This document shows, piece after piece, positions 33,801 to 44,485 of a DNA stretch of 64,000 nucleotides. The notes under the pieces are model-generated. The model had not been told where the DNA came from, made no database searches, and saw only the letters and a program-made list of their open reading frames with translations. Each line of letters starts with the position of its first letter. The first letter of the stretch is position 1. The position numbers were made by a program, and so were the translations under genes. The stretch comes from Petrolisthes cinctipes (Eukaryota; Arthropoda; Malacostraca; Decapoda; Porcellanidae): positions 1-64,000 of the forward strand of contig JAWQEG010001444.1 in assembly GCA_033782935.1 (NCBI GenBank). The letters run 5' to 3'.

Positions 33801-33879
33801 CACATATGCAATAATGTCAATGTGTGATTCATTACGGAGAGTCATTGAAGGACTTTCATAGCTTGTCAAGGGAAGTATC

Positions 33880-34262
33880 CTGCTGTTAAAGATTTTGGAG
33901 GGCTATTGATTCCTCCAAACTACACTATGAAACAAGGCCGGTATTCACAAAACATATCAGAGTTTGCACTTGTTCATATGTTTGTGTTACTGACCTCACC
34001 ATAGTGCTTCAGGCTTATTTCAAAGTAGTGAATGGTTTTGCTATTCAATGAGTATGAGCTTATACGTATTAGGATATTGAAGCAGTGCCGGGTTCTGGTC
34101 TTTGCCATGAATGAACACATACAAACAAAAGTTTAGCTTAAGAGTGAACTTGGCCTTTGTGAATACTAGCCCAAATTCCCTCTTAGTGTATATTATGTTA
34201 TATTGAGGTGGTCTGTTTCATAGCATCTTTTGGAGAAATAAAAAATCATTTCCCCCATGGAA
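33880..34262. mobile_element. TTAA fold-back MITE split by another MITE
   Basis: Outer halves ATTGATTCCTCCAAACTACAC (33906) and GGTCTGTTTCATAGCATCTT (34212) belong to the TTAA family. Between them, about 33937-34172, is a different element with ends CCGGTATTCACAAA and TTTGTGAATACTAGCCC and inner arms containing TGTTCAT and ATGAACA. A direct example of one small element nested in another, which gives their relative ages. Confidence 0.65.
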
Positions 34263-35084
34263 CATGTAGCCAGCTGACTGCCAGATGGAACTCTAATTTA
34301 TACTCATTCTTGTGATTAGACTGGTGGTAACCTTATTCATATATGTATGTAGTACTGAAATAAGACGAGATTGTTAGGATAACAGAGTAGAACACCAAGA
34401 CCTCTTCCAGAAATATACTGGAAGAAACAAAAAAAATTCATAAAACAAGAGAATAATGGTGGTGCTTCAATAAGGCATTCCATAAGGAAGACAGATCATA
34501 CATATTACAGTCAGTGATGATGGTCAGAAGATAGATAGTTATGTGAAATTCCTGTGGACCCGCTAGTGTCCAAATCAGGTCTTTATTTGCAAATGGCCCT
34601 ATGTAGTGATGTACAGTATCTGTATTTGTTAAGGGTGAAAGGAAGGTAAAATACTAGATGTCCTCTTGAAAGAATCTGAATGCAGTTCTAATAACATACA
34701 GTAAAGTAGAGGAAGAGGGTAAAATAGAAAAATATATTGCAACTGCTTACTAGACTTGATTGGTTTCTGCATGCAATGCTTTGTATGAATTGCAAAGATC
34801 ACAAAATCTACATTCATAAATGGTACTACTACTACTACTACAGTATTGTATGTACAGACAGTTAATGAAGTACAGTGTAGTTACCTGGAAAGACTGAGTA
34901 TTGTTGAGATAGCAGGCCTGGGCAGTCAGATGGCATCATGGTGTGGTGTAGCGCTGACACATAACTTGGGTAAATAACAAGAGACACATACAATACATAA
35001 TGGCAAAAAAGTGTTTGGAGTGGAAAGGAAATACAAGACAGAGCTTATTATTCAACTTTGTCAAAACTGGTGGTATTTTTGAAG

Positions 35085-35815
35085 ATGGTATGTGAGACCA
35101 TATGAAAGGAAGGTCATGGACTAGATAATGACCACTAAGGGGAACTGTACAGCCATTATACTTGACATTGTCAACACCCAGACCATGACCTTTCTTGCAC
35201 AGGACCCAAGCTCTATAAAAAATATTCTTTTGTAAAATTTGAATGATACATGTCTTTGTCTCAATTCATAACCTTTCCTCTGTTGCTTAAGAGATTATAC
35301 AAGTACTTTAATGTTGCATAGTACAGTGTACAGTGCATAACACTTTGATGAAAGAGTATTAGTGGGAAGGTTGGCATTCTATTCATTAGATTTTTGTCAC
35401 CCAGTTGTTACTCAGCAGTCCCACTCAGTCTAATACAGATTCATTCATTCTGTGAATATCCCGTGAGTGTTGATGGTAGACTGAGTGGTATTGATAAGCT
35501 AAAGATGTTTTTTAAATGGTAAGATGTGTCGAGAAACAAACTACCCAACCCTCTGTGATAATGGCTGTAAATTTGCCAGCAAAATGCCACTCTCTGTGAA
35601 GTTTACCCAGTGTGATAATGTGACAGTTTGACAAAGAACTTAAGCTGGTTTTGAATTTCCCTTTCACCTGACACAGGGCTGTATGGAAACAAATCATAGG
35701 TTAGGTGATGATGTTGGACTGGTACAATAGTTCCATGCAGTGTCAGGGGAACTATTGTATGGTTAATTGTAATTGCCTAACCCATGACTTTCCTTGCATA
35801 TGGTTCATATGAGAG
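35085..35815. repeat. two weak inverted repeats of the TATGCAAG type
   Basis: About 35095-35210: AAAGGAAGGTCATGG against CCATGACCTTTCTTGC. About 35690-35815: AATAGTTCC against GGAACTATT, with ACTTTCCTTGCATATGG at the right. They look like distant relatives of the GGGC-TATGCAAG family. Nothing was recognised in between. Confidence 0.4.
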
Positions 35816-36503
35816 AAAATAGTGTGATTGGGTAAGATGGTGGTGGGACAACATGAGTCCTGGAGAGGTTAACATGTATAGTGACCATTTGAGAGACTTT
35901 CTACTTACCTTTATTTTTATATCTGATTCAGTGTGATGACTTCATAAAAAACATTGAAAATAAATCTCCATAATTATTATGTTCATGAGATTATGTACAT
36001 TCTGTATGATAACTGCAGCCAGTTTTATGCCAAAAAAGGCCATTAGATATACAAACAAAACTGCATATAATTTGCTGTGGAAAGTCCCTCAATGTGCCCT
36101 GAAGTACTGAATATGCTCAACTCTGCTGGTTAATTAGAAGTTACCTCACCAAGAGAATACTGTAACTTCTACAGTGTTCTCTTCCCAATACAGTAACGGC
36201 AAAGAAACGCACTGTATCTATACGGAAACAACACCATGCAAGGATGATGTGCCTCTGTTCAGTACAGTAAAGGGTTTAACTCTCATGATGATTGGGTTCT
36301 CTCTCCTCACTGATAATGTTTTTACTACAAGCCCACAAGACCTTGAAGTGGGTCATCATGAGAGGGTTAACTTACTGCTTTGGATATATTAATTTGTGTG
36401 TTTTTATTTTTTCATTGTAGCCTCGGGTAAATAATGTATATCAGATGATTCACCTTGGATAATGTACTCACACTTCTACTTGGCATTAGTGGATCAGAAA
36501 GGC

Positions 36504-36667
36504 TTAAAGGGAGAAACTCTTGATGGTAAATTGGAGGGCCACTGAATTCTCTAAACTGTGTTATGAAGCAGATCCCCTCTTGGTAAAAATGAGGTGATTT
36601 GTTTCCAGGGATAGTTTGAAGGAATCAGCTGGTAGCCATTCACTTGACCAAAAAAGATTCTCCCTTG
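36504..36667. mobile_element. TTAA fold-back MITE copy
   Basis: Begins TTAAAGGGAGAAACTC. Half-arms CTGAATTCTCTAAACTGTG and GGGATAGTTTGAAGGAATCA, ending near TTCTCCCTT. Confidence 0.65.
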
Positions 36668-37816
36668 ATATACAGTGTCAGGTGTTGTGACTGGTGGCTG
36701 TGTTGGCTCATAACACATCCATTAGTTACAGTCTATGTTACACAAAGCCTTATAGAACTTCATTCACTAGTGTCTGGTAAAATTGTGAGAGTAATAGGCA
36801 GAGTGGACCAGGCAAACCATTTGCCAGCTGAATATATTTTGGTGTTTTTTCTGCATCCTGAGCCTCAGGTAACTCACACCTCGCTATAATATAATATGCA
36901 AGCAAGCTGGTATATGGAGCCTTTTGAGGGTGGATGTATGTTTTGGGTACCACAGTGCATCTCAGGAGTATTACAGGATTGGGTGTTGTGTCATTATCAC
37001 TGTATAACTGTACTGCTATGTTGGGAACTCACTGTCTGTGTCTTGCCTGTAGTTGATGTGTATTGTTGTTGTAATTGTACTGTATATCTAACCCCATATA
37101 TCTAATAACTTTTCCCCTCTAAATGTTGGGCTAAATCTCTTAAATAAAACAAAATCCTAAAATATAGTATTACAGTTCTAAATGATTTTCCAGTTTGCTG
37201 TGATTAATACCCTAACATGTGTGTTTTGTTCTTTTTCTTAAGCAGTGTTTTTGTTAATAATCTTCATACATTCATTTTTAAGGGATTTTGTTAATGACTT
37301 ATCCAATTATAGTGTACTGGTCTTCATGTCACTGCCTTGTGACTGCCTTGTGTCAATTCATTTTGACATGTACTGTACTGTACAAATTTCTTTAAAATAT
37401 TTTAAACAATCATTGTCCTTCATATGACTTGCTTCTGTTATGCTCCTGCATCACCTTTCTAAATCTAATTTCTTATAAGGCATAGTGTATCAATCTTTCA
37501 TTTTGTTTCCAGCTTGGGTAACCTGTCACTAAATTTATGTATCGTGCTTCATTATCTGCTTAGCCTGTCTTTTATCTCTCTCTATGGCCTAAACTTTCTG
37601 TTTGTTTGTAATTTCTTTTCATAATAATTTGCAGATAAAGTTTTTAAAATTAATTACACAACATTTCTGTGTCATCATCTATATACTTTCCTGTGAGTCT
37701 CTCACTAATTCTGTCTGCACTGTACTTTACTACTTTGTCCACTGCAACCTTTCCTTCACTCTCACACGTAGCTCACTTGTATGTCATCCCAGTCCTCTAG
37801 CAAACATGTTCATCCT

Positions 37817-37950
37817 GGGCAGTATGCAAGAACATTGTTGGTGTCAACGATGAGGTGGTAACGGTACAATGACTCCCTAAGCACAATGCAGTGACGTCCT
37901 ACCGGTACTGTGCCATAATGAACACCATGGATGACCTTGCATATGGCCCT
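37817..37950. mobile_element. GGGC-TATGCAAG fold-back MITE copy 4
   Basis: GGGCAGTATGCAAGAACATT at the left and CCTTGCATATGGCCCT at the right; inner arms around ACGGTACAATGAC and CCTACCGGTACTGTGCC. Confidence 0.75.
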
Positions 37951-38226
37951 GTATTTTGCATACACACCAGACAGTTGTATAATCATGAGAGTACTGTACC
38001 TGTAAAGTTATAATGAAGCACCAGATGATTTATTAAATATGTTATTGCTATGGCCTGTATGACATGCATGTGAGTCACTGATGCACAAAAGAATTGAAGG
38101 TAATCTTCACTATTTTCATACTACACATTCTTTCATTTGCATTTGTATATTTATTCTAATTTACATACAATACTAAGTGTTTTTTCTCACACCACACAAC
38201 AAGCAACATGTCTGATATTTATTCTG

Positions 38227-38379
38227 TTAAAGTTTTTGATGCTGTCAGTAAACTGGAAAGTTTTGATCCTTCCAAACTATGCCTCAAAACAGCACCAACT
38301 CTGAAGTAGTGTGGTTTTTGGAATAGTTTGGAGGAATCAGCATCGGTCAGTTTGGTGAAAGCCACTTGGTACACATTAA
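38227..38379. mobile_element. TTAA fold-back MITE copy
   Basis: TTAA at 38227 and 38376. Half-arms TTGATCCTTCCAAACTATGC and GGAATAGTTTGGAGGAATCA pair well. Confidence 0.7.
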
Positions 38380-39812
38380 AGCAAAAAGCCTTAATATTTA
38401 TAACACAAGGTAACAATGTGACAGAACAATAAAATAGTGTTGTAAAACAACTATATATTCTGGTAACAAATTATTGGAAACTAATACAGTACTGTATAAC
38501 AGTCTAACTATATGCTATAACACATAACATAACACAAAGCACCGCATAACCCTATAACCAAACAATGAACACTAATTCAACAATATAATAAATCAGTATC
38601 ACTTACATAATGTCAGAATACTTTAATATTTTTGATCATTCTATTAACACATTAAGATGAAAACAATAATATATACAGTAGATTAATTAATACTATAGTT
38701 CATGTTTTCCACCATAAGATGTATTTAAATTTGTACTGTACCTTGTCAATGATTATCATAATTTGAATACAGTAACAAAAATTTTTATATCAAGCTCAAG
38801 CTTTGCCTATTGGCAAATTCAGTAAATTTTGTAGTAATATAGTTATGATTTTTAAGTTCATATATTTTTCAATACAGTAATGTATATGATTCATATTAGT
38901 CCAATGTTACATTAATATTAGACTCACTGCACATCCCTGACATCCATCACCACCACCACCACCACTACTCTCACTCCTACTACTTCTCCATTTTCCTAAG
39001 CTTACATCAGCATATTTACACATGTTTATCACTACAGTATTTCTATTCCTTCTGTCTTGCTACACTACTGCACATCAGTACAGATGTTGCCTAGTTTTCA
39101 TTAAATTCTCTTGTTATATTCAGTATGATGCCAGGTCAAGTTCCCAATCAAGAGAAATATTAGCCTCTTCTTATATTTCATCATCTCTGTCTCTTTACCA
39201 CTTTCTATATACAAGACGATAGTTGTAACAGTAGCTTGCTGAACTCACAAGATAAGCAATCAAGCTTCTATAAGATCTTCCTGTACAGTTTCTGCTTTAC
39301 TTTTCCCTGTTTTGTACCATAGTGTTTATACAGTATTATCATGCTTTTTCTTGCATTTTATAGGTTATGTAAATACTGGTATCTAGATCCTAGTTGTAGA
39401 ATACATACATCATACAGTACTTCTATTTCTTTATCAATCCTTTTACACTTTGTCACATTGAAGTTGATATTCATTCATATAACCTTCAAACACCTATAAT
39501 TCTTCCAGTTCCCTATCATAGAGTGAATAGCCTTTGCCAACTGTGTATTATGATGTTTATCCTTAACTTAGTTCCCTGTCATAACATTGATGCTTCTTCC
39601 AACTTCCAGCCATAGAGTTTATACTTCCATTTTTCTGTCCTAAAATATCACATACAATACCTTCCACTTCTCTGTCATCATGTCGATCACCTCAGCAGAC
39701 CCTCAGTCCTTTCCACCAGTCATGTCCCTTGCACTTGCAGACCCCAAATAAACAGCATCAATCCCTTTCCCGAGAATTCTAACTCTGCATCTTTCCCTGG
39801 GGGTCCGGGCAG

Positions 39813-39984
39813 CACATACCCTACCTGCCCACGGCTTATATCTATGACTCGGTGCAACTGTACGCCCGCGCCGTGGCCGAGCTGTACAACTCGTCACGCC
39901 AGTCCGGAGAAAACCTCACCGTCAAAGAGATCGCCAGGGATGGAGCCAGGATCAAAGACCATCTCCGTAACATGACCTACGCCA
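39813..39984 (+). CDS. Gyc76C: Gyc76C exon 8: ligand-binding domain
   Basis: Residues 380-436 plus one base. YLPTAYIYDSVQLYARAVAE is the family hallmark (fly AAYLYDSVKLYAWAVD). Sequons at NSS 405, NLT 413 and NMT 432. The third positions are markedly GC-rich against the AT-rich intron on either side. Acceptor GTCCGGGCAG, donor GCCA|GTGAGT. Confidence 0.94.
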
Positions 39985-41146
39985 GTGAGTCATTCATTTA
40001 TATGTATATTGTTTTCTTGTGTAATGGGTGTTATGGTATTTTGACTTGTCCTACACCAGTGAGTTGTTTATTAATAAGCTTTTTTTTTTCTTTCCATTGC
40101 ATGATAGGTCTTCTGGCATTTTTAACCTGACCTACCTTATCTAAACCCTTAGTTGGTGGGTTTTCTGGTATTTACAACTGTCTGGCTTTGATCTGACTGT
40201 ACTGTACTGAATTATCACCTAATTTTTTTTATATATTTTTTTAAACCTTTGTGAAATACATTACATTAAAGTGCCTGGCATGAATCTAAGCACTGAGCAG
40301 TACCACATATAGTGTTATGTAAAATACTGTATAATTATTGGTATAGTGGAACCAGCACAGAGTGTGACAACATAAGTCGACACCACCAACAAGTGTGGGT
40401 AATCTCGGGTGACGACATTAGTCAACAGTGCAGTTTTCAAATTTGCGCACCCCCTGACATACTGTACTTGATTGGGCTCACATTAGAGGGGGTGTGTGCT
40501 CAGGAGCTCCCACGAGTTACACCAGCCTTGTCTAGCCAGTGTAGAAATATCTCGCAGCGTGCGAGGATGTATTTTCAGCACTCTGTTTTTGCGCTAATTA
40601 CCATATATGTACGTAAAAACGACAGTGACGTTATATTTCATATTGTTGTGTTAAAAAATGTGATTCTGATACATTTTATGATGGAATCAGAGTGTGAAAA
40701 CATACTTATAATTGTCAGGAGAGTGTAAAAGTGTAATTTGAGTTGTGGTCATTCTGAGCTGGCTATCCATTCTATAGATGTCCATTTAGACTTCACAAGT
40801 ACATCAGGAGACAGCTAAAGGTGTATACTTCAATATCATGTATCATTTATTCATGTGGGTTTGTGGTTTACACATCATTAGATGCCAAATGTTGGTTTAT
40901 GTTTTGCCAAAAAAGTCTCGCCATACAGAGCTGCCAGGCATTAATGTTAGATGAGCTTCCCTCTCTTCAAGAAAACATTCTCATATCAACTGAGACAGAG
41001 CATTGACTGATAGGTGAAGTGTAGTTGTCGAAAAATATTCATCATTGACTCGGTTTGAATGCTACAATTTTATTTCCCACCGAAGGAGAGGAGTTTGTTC
41101 ATTCACAGAGTTGTGCATGTATTTTGACCCCTTTGTCTCCTGGCAG

Positions 41147-41295
41147 GCATCCTGGGATTCAGCATGACGATGAACACAAACGCATCCAGTGAGGGAAACT
41201 ACAGTGTGTACTTCTTCTCCGACTGTCCCCACAGCAATATTGACACCTTAAACTGCTCCAAGTGCCTCCACAAGATCAGTAACTACTACCAAGAG
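41147..41295 (+). CDS. Gyc76C: Gyc76C exon 9: end of ligand-binding domain
   Basis: Residues 437-486, phase 1 to 0. SILGFSMTMNTNASSEGNYS is the G..G....D..G...GNYSV strand pair, followed by four Cys within SDC...LNCSKCL (463, 473, 476 among them), probably juxtamembrane disulphides. Donor GAG|GTCAGG is weak. Acceptor TCTCCTGGCAG. Confidence 0.92.
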
Positions 41296-41724
41296 GTCAG
41301 GAAATGTGGTTGGGTAGCTTTTAAGGGGCATTAGGCAGCTTAAGGCAATCATTAGGCAGGTTGGAAGGGCATTCTGTCCTCAGGCAGGTTGGAAGGTCAG
41401 TAGGGAATTAATTGGGGTCAGTAGGTCTTTAAGTCAGTTGGAAGATTTATTAAGCAGGTTCAATTTTCAAGTAATTAGTAGATTCATAGGCATAAATTCC
41501 TTGACAGGTCCAAAACAGGCTGAAATAATAGTCCAGCAGGAGGGCAAAGTGAAAACAAAGAGAGAGAAGTGTTGAGGGGTACAAGGGTGAATGTGATGTG
41601 GGTTGGGGTGAGGGAGTTCTAATATATTACTAAATGACAGCCTTGAGGTACTTCCTGATTACATAGTAAGGAACAGAGCATCAGGACATAAATAAGTACA
41701 GTATATAGTTAGACAGACAGTTTG

Positions 41725-42205
41725 CTACCAGATAGACCTCTGAGAGTGTAAGTCACTTAGAATGGATCTAAAGAGGAAGTTGTATGAAGGGATAGTAGTG
41801 CCTACTGCACTGCATGGAGCGGAAACATGGAATATGGTAGAAAATGAGAAGAGAAGGTTGAATGCAGTAGAGATGAGATGTCTGAGGAGCATGTGTGGTG
41901 TGACTCGAATGGACAGAGTCAAGAATGAGGAAGTGAGGAGAAGGACAGGTGTCATGAGAGAGTTAGCAGGCCGTGCAGAACAGAGTGTGTTAAGATGGTT
42001 TGGACATGTGGAGAGAATGGAGGAGAATAGTATGGTAAAGAGGATAGGGGGCTCAGAAGTGGGAGGTATAAGGAGGAGAGGAAGGCCACAGAGGAGATGG
42101 ATGGACACTGTGAAAGGAGCTCTGAGTGGAAGAAGTATATCTGTGGAGCAAGGCAGAGTGATTGCGTGTGATAGAAACGAGTGGAGGAGGGTGGTGAATG
42201 CTTGA
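41725..42205 (+). pseudogene. 5'-truncated non-LTR retrotransposon 3' end
   Basis: An open stretch reading GIVVPTALHGAETWNM, RRLNAVEMRCLRSMCGVTRM, EEVRRRTGVMRELAGRAEQ, VLRWFGHVERMEENSMVKR, GRPQRRWMDTVKGALSG and DRNEWRRVVNA, stopping at 42203. This is the standard C-terminal domain of a widespread arthropod LINE ORF2; the reverse transcriptase is absent. The following 400 bases (to about 42600) look like its 3' untranslated region. The open frame is almost undamaged, so the insertion is younger than the other LINE remnants here. It lies in intron 9, in the same direction as the host gene. Confidence 0.85.
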
Positions 42206-42639
42206 AGAGTGGACATGGCTTCATGGTCCTTGGAGGAGGGGCCTGCATTGAATGTGGCCCGTGGCTGGCTGGATGCTGGAGGGAGAGTTTGCCCTGTAGT
42301 GAAGTGGCAGTGGTAAACCAGCTTTTGCTGTCGAGTTTTGCTATGGATGCAAACAAAGCTGTACCCCTTGTAGTCCCACAAAGAGATGCGGTTGTGTGGT
42401 GGGGGTGTCTGCCTCCTCCAACAGGGATTAGGGATTTGAGATACGGAGTGTGTACGTGTGGGGGGAGGGGGGAAAATTCTACTTTTGGACATTTGTGTTT
42501 CGGAGGGGCTACCTCCAGCGTGGAGATGAAGACATGGTATATGTATGTAATTGTGGGTGGATGTTTGATGGTATTTTTTTTATGTTTGCATCAATCTATT
42601 AATTATGGAAGCACATTCACACTCACCTAAGTCTCCTCC

Positions 42640-42725
42640 CTCCCTCACTCACTCACTCACTCGATAAGCATGTGTTGTCGCCAGAGATAGAGTGAGGTCT
42701 GTCCCTCTCTCACTCACTCACTCAC
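42640..42725. repeat. two (CTCA)n runs
   Basis: Two short CTCACTCACTCACTC runs about 55 bases apart. Confidence 0.8.
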
Positions 42726-43054
42726 ATTCTCATGGAGACAGAAGGAAGTAGACAAAACATGAGGACCTGTAGTGTGTTTTATGTCTTAGAACCTCTTTTC
42801 ATACAGAAATATAGCTAAAAGTGAAAGTTAATGCATGATTTTGGTTTGTGTTACTCATTGAGGGGAGACTTTTTTTTACATTCGAAGGTCACTTGTGACC
42901 TTATCTTTTGACATAGGAGGTTCCCGTTTGTAGATTCAGATGTGTAAATTCAAGCTCTTCAAATCTGTAAGAACAGATTTTTTATTCTGAGCACTTGTTT
43001 TTTCGACCCTGCATTGCTGCTGGCGAGATAGGAGGTTTCTAAGAATTACGGTCC

Positions 43055-43514
43055 TTAACCCCTAAGAACCGCAATCTCCCTACCGCTACTGGAGCGTGAA
43101 CCGCAAAATCAGGGTGAGTTTTAAAGTTTCGTTTAGGTAAATTTTGTTATTACAGATTTGTAGAGCTTGATTTTACACACCAGAATCTGTAAACTAAAGT
43201 TTCCTAGGTCCACTGGTTTGCGTACAGCAGCGCTATGAGTAATAAAGTAGTTACCCCTAAAAAAAACCCTAAAAATTAGAAAACGTGAGCGAGCGTATTT
43301 TCATTGCGTATATATGACGAGTGAACCATTTCCCTCTCACACCAGTGACACCACTCACTGAAGGCCCAACCTAACCAGTGTTACCAATGAAATGGCTAGA
43401 TATAGCCCAAGCAGTTTTTTTTCTACCGGCTTTATATTACGTCTATCGGCTTCAAGGCCTAAATTCGCGGTGACGTGATATTTGGTCAATAGGCATTTAA
43501 GGGTTAAGGGTTAA
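43055..43514. mobile_element. possible piggyBac-type MITE with TTAA ends
   Basis: TTAACCCCTAAGAACC at the left and TTTAAGGGTTAAGGGTTAA at the right: TTAA target followed by CCC, as in piggyBac-related elements, with imperfect inverted termini. About 460 bases, with no transposase. Distinct from the TTAAGGGG fold-back family. Lies in intron 9, 215 bases before exon 10. Confidence 0.45.
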
Positions 43515-43729
43515 TTTTGGATTTTCCTATTCTGTATCACTCAGTCCATATACAGTACATTCGCCAACTTCACTTACAGTTTTACACTGATATCAACTTT
43601 GTATTTACACTTCCCCTAATATTCCAACAACACTCGCATGCTTTCCTGCCGTACTTCACACACACACACACGCACACGCACACGCACACGAATGACCCCA
43701 TCTGACTCACACCATGCACCTCTGGCCAG

Positions 43730-43993
43730 AACTCATCGCTGGAAGCCTCGGCCATTGTGATTCCAATCCGTGACGAGCCGGAGTGCGGGTTTGACGACAG
43801 CAAGTGCCTCCGGCGTGGACAGGGCTACGAGAAACCCATCGCCATCTCCCTGGGTGTCCTCCTGGTGCTGGCCTTCTTCATGTCGACGTACCTCTACCGC
43901 AACTGGAAATACGAGCAGGAGATAGTGGGACTGCAATGGAGGATCAACCAGATGGACCTGACCATGAGTAACAATATGCCGGTGGGGAGTCGG
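43730..43993 (+). CDS. Gyc76C: Gyc76C exon 10: juxtamembrane region and membrane span
   Basis: Residues 487-574, phase 0. PECGFDDSKC (C505, C512) is the conserved juxtamembrane disulphide motif. The single membrane helix is about 522-542 (PIAISLGVLLVLAFFMSTYL), followed by a basic stop-transfer (YRNWK) and the EQEIVGLQWRI segment that links to the kinase homology domain. Donor CGG|GTATGT. A second, stronger donor, AGG|GTACGTAAG, lies 48 bases downstream (44042) in the same open frame. Confidence 0.93.
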
Positions 43994-44391
43994 GTATGTG
44001 AGGCCGGATTGTACTCTACCTCTTCTTCCCTAACTAGCAGGGTACGTAAGTATTGTCGGTCGGTCAGCCTTCCGTATCGATCTCTCCATCCCCACCACTC
44101 CTCTCCTGTTTATCCCTGCCTGCTTGCTTGCTTTCCTGCTCTGCTCTGGTCAGTACCAACCTGTCTAGTCCTGTCCTGTCCTGTCCTGTTTAGTGAGACA
44201 CAGTAACACGTCCTGTGACTGCTGATCGACATTTTCCCTTCTCTGTTTCTGCCTTGTTTTGCTGTTTCACCAAGCTATGCAAGACCTAGCAGTTCCCTAA
44301 CACATTCCTAGACTAGCTCAACTCTACCCAGCACTGTCCAGTCAAGCCCAGTTCTGGTCAATCAAGCCTTGCCCTGCCCAGCCAAGCCAAG

Positions 44392-44485
44392 CCCTGCCCT
44401 GCCCTGCCCTGCCCTGCCCTGCCCTGCCCTGCCCTGCCCTGCCCTGCCCTGCCCTGCCCTGCCCTGCCCTGCCCTGCCCTGCCCT
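44392..44485. repeat. (CCCTG)n pentanucleotide array
   Basis: About 18 GCCCT units, C-rich on the + strand and therefore GGGCA-rich on the other strand. Degenerate TCCTG and CCCAG variants extend on both sides (44160-44515). Confidence 0.95.

Larger units (their letters stand above)
16701..39812 (+). other. intron 7 (23.1 kb)
   Basis: The longest intron, between two exons of the ligand-binding domain. Besides the listed elements it is AT-rich single-copy-like DNA scattered with TACAGTA/TACTGTA pentamers. Stretches 19668-22371, 23640-25910 (apart from short CT, CA and GGA runs near 23920-24100), 26533-28029, 30868-33879 and 38380-39812 show no gene or named repeat that I can support. Confidence 0.85.

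Noticed and set aside
40312..41006. Two open frames in intron 8, the second loosely like a P-element/THAP transposase C-terminal motif (GFVV..L..KC...C)
   Set aside because: The spacing is wrong and no other transposase motif is nearby. Too weak to call without a sensitive profile search.
42181..42630. 149-codon + strand open frame after the LINE fragment
   Set aside because: It overlaps the LINE stop codon and 3' untranslated region in another frame; the peptide has no recognisable domain.
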